Below, piece by piece: positions 57,968 through 64,000 of a stretch of 64,000 bases of DNA (positions are counted from its first letter, which is position 1; each line of letters opens with the position of its first letter). The position numbers and the translations under genes were made by a program. The notes under the pieces are model-generated. The model ran no database searches. It had not been told where the DNA came from and saw only the letters and a program-made list of their open reading frames with translations. Source of the DNA: Pseudomonas trivialis. Its GTDB lineage: Bacteria; Pseudomonadota; Gammaproteobacteria; Pseudomonadales; Pseudomonadaceae. The DNA is taken from positions 62,001-126,000 of the forward strand of contig NZ_JYLK01000008.1 in the NCBI RefSeq assembly GCF_001439805.1. The letters are read 5' to 3'.

Positions 57968-58898
57968 GCCGGCTGGCCATTTTCGACAGCGGCAGGTTGA
58001 TCAGCAGGTACAGGCCTGCGACGCAGAACAGGATTTCAAACGGCGAGAACGAGGTGGTGATCACCTCGCGGCCGCTTTTGAGCAGTTCGGTGATGGCGAT
58101 GACCGAGACCAGCGACGTGTCTTTGACCAGGCTGATAAATTGCCCGGCCAGGGGCGGCAGCACGCGCTTGAAGGCCTGCGGCAGTACCACGTGACGCATC
58201 GACTGGCTGGCACTCAGGCCCAGGGAACGCGCGGCCTCGTCCTGGCCACGGGTGATGGACTGCACGCCGGCCCGCACGATTTCCGCCACATAGGCGCCGG
58301 TGAACAACGACAGCGCGGCGATCCCGGCGAACTCCCGGGACAGGTTGAGCACCGTGCCGATGAAGAAATAGAAGATGAAAATCTGCACCAGCAGCGGCGT
58401 GCCACGCACCAGCTCGACATAGAGCGTCGACAGGTCGCGCAAGGTGGGGTTGCTGGACAGTCGGCACAGCCCGGTCGCCAGGCCAATCGCCAACCCGAGG
58501 ATCCCGGAAACCACCGACAGCCACAAGGTGGTCCACAGGCCCCACATCAGCGGGCCCAGTGCCCAATGACGGTTCACCCCGATCACGTCGCCTTCAGCCA
58601 CATCATCGCCGCGCGCCACTTGCAGGCTGTTGTCGGCCACGCTCACGCGCTGCTCGGCGCCGGCGTCATTGCGCAGGGTCACTTCGGCGATGTCGCCCTT
58701 GCGCACGAGGTCGATGACCGTGGAGATGTCGGCGGCGCGCTGGGCGTCTTCGGCCTGATAGGCGAAGTACTGCGGCACGCGGTTCCAGCGCCACTCGTAG
58801 GCCATCAGCGAGGTGGCGTAGTACAACGCGCCGGCCAGGCCGACCAGCACGACCACGGTCAGCAGGTGCCAGGGCCATTGGGCTTTTTTCTGTTTCAT
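57939..58898 (-). CDS. Amino-acid ABC transporter permease (HisM/GlnP-type)
   Basis: A 319-residue inner-membrane protein. The first transmembrane helix (residues 10-30) is followed by an unusually long soluble insert of about 85 residues ([20 protein letters not shown] and on) before the conserved permease core starts at [16 protein letters not shown]. The EAA loop [22 protein letters not shown] contacts the ATPase. Only one permease is present, so it probably acts as a homodimer. The extra loop is a feature I recall in the equivalent pseudomonad gene. Confidence 0.9.
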   Translation of the reverse strand: MKQKKAQWPWHLLTVVVLVGLAGALYYATSLMAYEWRWNRVPQYFAYQAEDAQRAADISTVIDLVRKGDIAEVTLRNDAGAEQRVSVADNSLQVARGDDVAEGDVIGVNRHWALGPLMWGLWTTLWLSVVSGILGLAIGLATGLCRLSSNPTLRDLSTLYVELVRGTPLLVQIFIFYFFIGTVLNLSREFAGIAALSLFTGAYVAEIVRAGVQSITRGQDEAARSLGLSASQSMRHVVLPQAFKRVLPPLAGQFISLVKDTSLVSVIAITELLKSGREVITTSFSPFEILFCVAGLYLLINLPLSKMASRLERRLAQSD

Positions 58899-58962
58899 TT
58901 CACTTTCCGCGGGAGGTATGTCGCCTGGCAGGCCGCCATCGCGGGCAACCCGGTCTTAAGGC

Positions 58963-59763
58963 TTATTCCATGTCCTTGAGCCACTCGGCGCTCTTGAACC
59001 ACTTGTCATGGATGCGATCGTAGGTGCCGTCGTTGCGGATCTGGTGCAGGAAATTATTGATGTAGTTGAGACTGTCGTAGTCGCCCTTCTTCAGGCCGAA
59101 CGCCAGAGGTTCGAAGGTGAAGGGTTCGTCGAGGAACACCAGCTTGCCGTTGCCGACCTTTTTCTCGGCGACCACGTTGTACGGAGCATCGTAGACAAAC
59201 GCGTCGGCCTTGCCGTTGACCACGTCCAGCACACCTTCCTGTTCGTTGTCGTAGCCGTGGTACCTGGCTTTGGCGATCAGCTTTTTGGCCACCATTTCAC
59301 CGGTGGTGCCGAGCTTGGAGGTCAGGCGGTACTTCTCGTCGTTGAGGTCTTTGTAGGACTTGATGGTGCCTTCCAGCTCCTTGCGGATCAGCAGGGTCTG
59401 GCCGACCACGATGAAGGGTTCGCTGAAGTTCAGGCGCAGATTGCGCTCCTGGGTCAGGGTCATGCCGCTGCCGATCATGTCGAACTTGCCGGTGAGGAAA
59501 GCCGGGATGATGCCGTCATAGCCGGTGGACACCAGCTCCAGCTTGACGCCCATGGACTTGGCCATGGCCTTGAGGATATCGACTTCGAAACCGATGATTT
59601 CACCGCGTTTGTCGGTCATTTCGAACGGCATGTAGGTCGGGTCCATGCCGACCTTGAACGTGCCGCGCTTGACCGCATCATCGATGGCGCCGGCCTGGGC
59701 CGCAGTGGCGGCAACCAGCGCGGTGACGCCGAGCATCAGCATCGACAGATACTTTTTCATCAT
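58963..59763 (-). CDS. Periplasmic amino-acid-binding protein of the ABC transporter, copy 1
   Basis: A 266-residue family 3 solute-binding protein: signal peptide ending AQA, then GAIDDAVKRGTFKVGMDPTY and the family signature GFEVDILKAMAKSMGV. Ligand-contact segments are GSGMTLTQERN (with the conserved Arg) and GTTGEMVAKKLI. Start: ATG 59763 preceded by GGGGA; a TTG one codon earlier and an ATG one codon later are also possible. It is closely related to the next upstream gene. Confidence 0.93.
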   Translation of the reverse strand: MMKKYLSMLMLGVTALVAATAAQAGAIDDAVKRGTFKVGMDPTYMPFEMTDKRGEIIGFEVDILKAMAKSMGVKLELVSTGYDGIIPAFLTGKFDMIGSGMTLTQERNLRLNFSEPFIVVGQTLLIRKELEGTIKSYKDLNDEKYRLTSKLGTTGEMVAKKLIAKARYHGYDNEQEGVLDVVNGKADAFVYDAPYNVVAEKKVGNGKLVFLDEPFTFEPLAFGLKKGDYDSLNYINNFLHQIRNDGTYDRIHDKWFKSAEWLKDME

Positions 59764-59890
59764 CAAGTCCCCTGAACCATTCTTGTAAGACCGGCGCGCA
59801 AAAGGGCTGCACCATTTCGGGGTGCGATCCTAACTCACTCGCTGCCTGTCACAAAGGTTTCACGGGTAAATCTTGTCGGCGTCATGACCG

Positions 59891-60691
59891 TCACTCAACG
59901 TCCGCCATCCAGTCAGTGTCCTTGAACCACTTGTCGTGCAACTGATCGTAGGTGCCGTCCTGGGCCACCTGGTTGAGAAAGTGGTTGATCCAGTTGACGC
60001 TGTCGTAGTCGCCCTTTTTGAGGCCGAAGGCCAGCGGTTCAAAGGTGAAGGGCTGCTCCAGTGACAGCAACGTGGCGTTTTCCGGCCGCGCCATGGCGAT
60101 CAGGTTGTAGGGCGCGTCGTGAATGAACGCATCGGCCTTGCCCTCCACCACCTGCCGCACGCCTTCTTCGGGGGTGACGAAACTGCTGAACCGGGGCGTG
60201 CGCAGAAAGCGTCGCGCGGCAGCCTCGCCGGTGGTGCCCTGATTGACCGCAATGTGATAGCCCGCCTCGTCGAGGTCTTCGATGCTGGACACCTTGCCGG
60301 CCAGGCGCGGATGCAGCAGCACGGTCTGGCCCACCACGATGAAGGAGTCGCTGAAGTTGAGCGCGAGGTTGCGCTCCTGGGTGACGGTCATGCCGCTGCC
60401 GATGAGGTCGAATTTCTTCGCCATCAGCCCCGGCACCAACTCTGTATACGGCACCACGACCAGCTCCAGCTCGACACCCAGGGCACGGCTCATGGTGCGC
60501 AGCAGGTCGACCTCGAAGCCGACAATGCGGCCCTGCTTGTCCTTCATTTCGAAAGGGGTGTAAGTGGGCGTGGTGCCCACTTTGAGCACGCCACGACGCA
60601 CGGCGTCGTCCAGCGCACCGGCCGCCGACACGCCGGCGTGAATCAATGCGACTGCGCCGATCAGCAATGCCGAACAAAACCTTTTGATCAT
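59891..60691 (-). CDS. Periplasmic amino-acid-binding protein, copy 2 (paralogue)
   Basis: A 266-residue family 3 solute-binding protein with the same length and layout as copy 1: signal peptide ending SAAG, GALDDAVRRGVLKVGTTPTY, GFEVDLLRTMSRALGV, GSGMTVTQERNLALNFSD and the shared C-terminal FEPLAFGLKKGDYDS. Binding-pocket segments differ (VVPYTELVPGLM against STGYDGIIPAFL), which suggests a different ligand. It is the first gene of the operon; ATG 60691 gives a normal signal peptide, whereas the longer frame adds 33 atypical residues. Confidence 0.92.
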   Translation of the reverse strand: MIKRFCSALLIGAVALIHAGVSAAGALDDAVRRGVLKVGTTPTYTPFEMKDKQGRIVGFEVDLLRTMSRALGVELELVVVPYTELVPGLMAKKFDLIGSGMTVTQERNLALNFSDSFIVVGQTVLLHPRLAGKVSSIEDLDEAGYHIAVNQGTTGEAAARRFLRTPRFSSFVTPEEGVRQVVEGKADAFIHDAPYNLIAMARPENATLLSLEQPFTFEPLAFGLKKGDYDSVNWINHFLNQVAQDGTYDQLHDKWFKDTDWMADVE

Positions 60692-60843
60692 GAGTGCCCC
60701 CGTGGCCCATTGAATGTGGGGGGCGATGCTACCCCAGCCACAGGCACGGCAATACGTCTCGAACAAAGGTCTTTTGTTTCGAAATAACAAGGGGTTAGCG
60801 TTTAAAGGAAGAAGCCGGAAACGCTGTAGGACCAGCGCTGGAA

Positions 60844-60872
60844 ACGCCCCCGGGAAGAACCCTCGGGGGCGT
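60844..60872 (-). terminator. Intrinsic terminator after opgH
   Basis: ACGCCCCCG and CGGGGGCGT form a 9-bp stem around an 11-base loop, followed by TTT on the minus strand, about 6 bases past the opgH stop. It separates the opg genes from the ABC transporter operon. Confidence 0.85.
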
Positions 60873-60877
60873 CTGAA

Positions 60878-63448
60878 TCAGGCCGGTTGGGCCCGCGACG
60901 CTTGCGGCTGCAGTGGCAGCAACGGCGCGTGGGGATCAGCCTTGATCGAGGCACGCCAGGCACCAAGCCACTCGGCATGCCCTTCGCTCCACACCTGCTC
61001 GTGCAGGCGAGCCAGGGCAACCGGGTCGCTGAGCAGGGCCACACGCTCGGCGTTGGTCAGGCCGGCAGGGCCGACTTTCAACGCATGGCGAACACGTTCG
61101 AGGCGCAGGTACTCAATCGGCTCCGCTTCACGGTGCCGCGAAGTCGCCAAGGCACAGGCCAGGGCGTTCTGCTGCGGGTCGACCACCGAACGCACGAACC
61201 CGTCATTGAGGGCGTGCCAACGGTTTTCGTGGGTGTACTTCTCGGTCGACAGCAGCGCCTGCGGCGGGTTGTACTCCTCGGGGATGAGGAACAGGCTCTC
61301 GTCGCGGGACTTGAGACCCAGGTTGACCCGGCTGGAAATCACCGACACCGGAATCGACAGCATCAGCGAACCGACAATCGGCACCAGCCACCACAGGAAG
61401 CTAGGGTTCAACCACACCACCAGCAGTGCCCAGAGGAAGCCCAGCACGGTTTGCGGACCGTGGCGCTTGACCGCTTCGCTCCAGGGTGTGGAGTCGTCGT
61501 CGCGCTGCGGCGAGTTCCAGGTCGCGGCCCAGCCGAGGAACGCGGCGAGCACAAAGCGGGTGTGGAAAATCATCCGCACCGGCGCCAGCAGCATGGAGAA
61601 GAGCATCTCCAGCAGCATCGACAGGGTCACCTTGAACTTGCCACCGAACTCTTTCGCGCCCTTGGCCCAGATCAGGATGATGCTCAGCAGTTTAGGCAGG
61701 AACAGCAGCACGATGGTGGTGGAGAACAGCGCCACCGCCTTGTCCGGGTGCCATTGCGGCCACAGCGGATACAACTGGCGCGGCGCCATGAAGTATTGCG
61801 GCTCCATCAACGTGTTTACCGCCAGCAACGCGGTGGACAGCACCAGGAACAGGAACCACAGCGGCGCCGACAGGTAGGACATCACGCCGGTCAGGAACAC
61901 CGCGCGGTGCACCGGGTGCATGCCCTTGACCAAAAACAGGCGGAAGTTCATCAGGTTGCCGTGGCACCAGCGACGGTCACGCTTGAGTTCGTCCAGCAGG
62001 TTCGGCGGCAGTTCTTCGTAGCTGCCCGGCAGGTCGTAGGCAATCCACACGCCCCAGCCGGCACGGCGCATCAGCGCGGCTTCAACGAAGTCGTGGGACA
62101 GAATGGAGCCGGCGAACGCGCCCTTGCCCGGCAACGGCGCCAGGGCGCAATGCTCGATGAACGGCTTCATGCGGATGATCGCGTTGTGACCCCAGTAGTG
62201 GGATTCACCCAACTGCCAGAAGTGCAGGCCAGCGGTGAACAACGGGCCGTAAACACGGGTGGCGAACTGCTGCATGCGCGCATACAGGGTGTCCATGCCC
62301 GACGCACGCGGCGCGGTCTGGATAATCCCGGCATCCGGCGTGGCTTCCATCAAGCGCACCAGGCTGGTCAGGCATTCGCCGCTCATCACGCTGTCGGCGT
62401 CGAGCACCACCATGTACTTGTATTCACCGCCCCAGCGACGGCAGAAGTCGTCGAGGTTGCCGCTCTTGCGTTTGACGCGACGGCGACGGCGGCGATAAAA
62501 GATTTTGCCGAAACCGCCGGCTTCGCGGCACACGTCGAGCCAGGCTTGCTGTTCGGCGATGCAGATGTCGGCTTCGTTACTGTCGCTGAGCACGAAGAAG
62601 TCGAAGCGGTCCAGATCACCGGTGGCGGCCACCGATTCGAACGTGGCGCGCAAACCCGCGAACACGCGCGGCACGTCTTCGTTGCAGATCGGCATGACCA
62701 GCGCGGTGCGGGCGTCTTTGGGAATCGGCTCGTCACCGGCGCTTTTACCGGAGATCCGGTATTTGTCGTGGCCGGTCAGCAACTCCAGAAAGCCCATCAG
62801 CGCGGTCCAGAAACCCGCCGACACCCAGCAGAACAGAATCCCGAACATGATCAGGATGCTGGTTTGCAGGGCGTAAGGCAGAACCTGGGTGGCGGTTTGC
62901 AGCAGGGTCTGGTTGCGGATTTCGTCGAAGTCGACCAGCGACCAGCCCTGGTACGGCATGATGCCTTTCATGTACCAGCCGGCCACGATGGTCTGGCCGA
63001 GCATCAACACCAGCAGGATATAGCGACGGATCGAACCCACGGTACGCCAGCGCGCGGCCGGCAATACGCGCTCGTCCTTGGGCGGCGCGGGCGGGTTGGA
63101 GCGCCCGGTGATACGGCGCCAGCCGCGCACCAGAATATTGGTGCGCCATGGCTCAGGCACGACCTTGGTGCGCCGGATCGGCGGCGTGGCCTTGAGGCAC
63201 ACGCGACCACTGGCGTCAAGCGCGAGCATTTCCGCGTCCTGCAGTTCTTCGGCACTGTTGAGCGTCAGGCGCCGGCCAACCGACGCCTGGGCGGCGTCGA
63301 CCGGTGCGTCGAAGGTGGCGGACGACAAGCGCTCGTGCAGCTCGCTGAAGGATGAGCAACCGGCCAGTTCGGCGCGTTGCTCAGCGGTCATCGGCAGATG
63401 CGCCAGGTACTCGGACAACGTCTCTGGCTTGGCTTGAGAATTACTCAT
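60878..63448 (-). CDS. opgH: Osmoregulated periplasmic glucan glucosyltransferase OpgH (MdoH)
   Basis: An 856-residue inner-membrane family 2 glycosyltransferase that polymerises and exports beta-1,2-glucan backbones. About eight transmembrane helices flank the cytoplasmic catalytic domain, which holds [11 protein letters not shown] and the QxxRW-type motif in [10 protein letters not shown]. The N-terminal soluble region begins [20 protein letters not shown]. It overlaps the opgG stop by 8 bases, as in other opgGH operons. Confidence 0.96.
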   Translation of the reverse strand: MSNSQAKPETLSEYLAHLPMTAEQRAELAGCSSFSELHERLSSATFDAPVDAAQASVGRRLTLNSAEELQDAEMLALDASGRVCLKATPPIRRTKVVPEPWRTNILVRGWRRITGRSNPPAPPKDERVLPAARWRTVGSIRRYILLVLMLGQTIVAGWYMKGIMPYQGWSLVDFDEIRNQTLLQTATQVLPYALQTSILIMFGILFCWVSAGFWTALMGFLELLTGHDKYRISGKSAGDEPIPKDARTALVMPICNEDVPRVFAGLRATFESVAATGDLDRFDFFVLSDSNEADICIAEQQAWLDVCREAGGFGKIFYRRRRRRVKRKSGNLDDFCRRWGGEYKYMVVLDADSVMSGECLTSLVRLMEATPDAGIIQTAPRASGMDTLYARMQQFATRVYGPLFTAGLHFWQLGESHYWGHNAIIRMKPFIEHCALAPLPGKGAFAGSILSHDFVEAALMRRAGWGVWIAYDLPGSYEELPPNLLDELKRDRRWCHGNLMNFRLFLVKGMHPVHRAVFLTGVMSYLSAPLWFLFLVLSTALLAVNTLMEPQYFMAPRQLYPLWPQWHPDKAVALFSTTIVLLFLPKLLSIILIWAKGAKEFGGKFKVTLSMLLEMLFSMLLAPVRMIFHTRFVLAAFLGWAATWNSPQRDDDSTPWSEAVKRHGPQTVLGFLWALLVVWLNPSFLWWLVPIVGSLMLSIPVSVISSRVNLGLKSRDESLFLIPEEYNPPQALLSTEKYTHENRWHALNDGFVRSVVDPQQNALACALATSRHREAEPIEYLRLERVRHALKVGPAGLTNAERVALLSDPVALARLHEQVWSEGHAEWLGAWRASIKADPHAPLLPLQPQASRAQPA

Positions 63449-64000
63449 CGGCTGGCAACTGGTAGCTCCAGGTCTCGGTCAGGACTTGTTCGGTCTTGAT
63501 CGGCTCTGGTGTGGCGGGGGCGGCGGCAGGCTGTTTGGCTTCCTTGTCTTTCGCTTCCTTGGCGTCCTTTTTAGCCTGTTTCTCGTGTTGCCTGGCCAGT
63601 ACTTTGTCAGCCTTGAGCACGTGGCTGGTGTCCTGCTCGGGCGCAGGCGGGGCAACATCCTGGACCAGCGCGGCACGCATTTCGGTCGGCTTGCTGGCGT
63701 CCTTGATCTTCATGCGCAGGGTCAAACGCCAGCCCTTGGTGTGCTCGTTGTAGCGCACGCTGTTTTCAACCAGTTCGGCGTTGTCGCCAACGCTCACCTG
63801 GCTGCGTACCGGGGCATCGGCCGGCAGGTTCTTCAGGGACGGGCCCTCGAAGTCCACCAGGTAAGCCACGGTACCGTCAGGCTGACGGATCAGGTTGGAT
63901 TGCTTGACGTCGCCGGTCGAACGCAGGGTCTGCTTGACCCAGGCGCTGTCGGTCGGGTGCAGGGCTTTTTCGTCCATGGTCCAGTGCAGGCGATAGGAAA
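63441..64000 (-). CDS. opgG: Glucan biosynthesis protein OpgG (MdoG), C-terminal part, truncated by the window edge
   Basis: The frame is open to base 64000, so only the last 186 codons are present and the signal peptide lies outside. [21 protein letters not shown], trimmed here to its YRLHW core, and [15 protein letters not shown] match the periplasmic OpgG family that adds branches to glucans. A Lys/Ala-rich stretch near the C-terminus ([18 protein letters not shown]) is a pseudomonad-type insertion before the conserved end [10 protein letters not shown]. The ATG at 63977 is internal, not a start. Confidence 0.92.
   Translation of the reverse strand, partial: SYRLHWTMDEKALHPTDSAWVKQTLRSTGDVKQSNLIRQPDGTVAYLVDFEGPSLKNLPADAPVRSQVSVGDNAELVENSVRYNEHTKGWRLTLRMKIKDASKPTEMRAALVQDVAPPAPEQDTSHVLKADKVLARQHEKQAKKDAKEAKDKEAKQPAAAPATPEPIKTEQVLTETWSYQLPADE

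Noticed and set aside
60714..61877. Plus-strand frame after the second binding protein
   Set aside because: Overlaps opgH on the other strand and has no domain; a shadow frame.

Overview
The window is chromosomal DNA of a Pseudomonas, most likely of the P. fluorescens group. It is GC-rich, carries the REP-type palindromes of that group ('GTGGGAGGGGGCTTGC' and 'GTGGCGAGCGGGCTTGCCCC' families), and its housekeeping gene order from hemE to opgG follows the order I recall for P. aeruginosa (hemE-gltDB-damX-aroB-aroK-pilQPONM / mrcA / maeB / nuclease-rpmE / priA / argS-SPOR-hslVU / DUF971 / phaC1-phaZ-phaD / phaFI / ubiE-ubiJ-ubiB / hisIE / tatABC / rsmE / mcp / amino-acid ABC transporter / opgHG). 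No rRNA, tRNA, insertion sequence, prophage or CRISPR array was seen.

Layout. 1-4543: 3' end of an aryl-polyene-type operon (methyltransferase, DUF3261 lipoprotein, ketosynthase, dehydratase, ketoreductase, ketosynthase), all overlapping by 1-4 bases. 4758-7057: divergent LysR regulator and MFS exporter. 7118-14243 (minus): hemE and gltDB. 14593-21477 (minus): DamX-like AAA+/SPOR protein, aroB, aroK and a reduced pilMNOPQ operon. 21695-31869: mrcA (PBP1a), maeB, a frameshifted nuclease, rpmE, priA, argS and an FtsN-like SPOR protein. 32064-34406: hslVU behind a heat-shock-type promoter, and a DUF971 protein. 34655-47029: polyhydroxyalkanoate (PHA) locus phaC1-phaZ-phaD ... phaF-phaI, interrupted by an orphan LuxR-type response regulator and a six-gene chaperone-usher fimbrial operon. 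47174-50937: ubiquinone genes and hisI/hisE. 50964-53146: tatABC and rsmE. 53246-60691: two tandem chemoreceptors facing a polar-amino-acid ABC transporter with two paralogous binding proteins. 60878-64000 (minus): opgH and the 3' part of opgG (osmoregulated periplasmic glucans).

Most unusual points. (i) The type IV pilus alignment operon is reduced at three places: PilM lacks its middle/C-lobe but keeps its conserved C-terminal tail, PilO and PilP are one fused protein without the PilP lipobox, and PilQ lacks the N-terminal AMIN region. (ii) The PHA locus has no second synthase gene (phaC2) between phaZ and phaD, and a fimbrial operon with two tandem chaperones lies between phaD and phaFI. 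(iii) A staphylococcal-nuclease-like gene is broken by a one-base loss in an A run, and its signal-peptide codons contain a strong intrinsic terminator that probably serves rpmE. (iv) A REP element supplies the last codons of the LysR gene. Candidate sigma-54, sigma-32 and sigma-28 promoters can be read upstream of phaC1, hslV and the first chemoreceptor gene.
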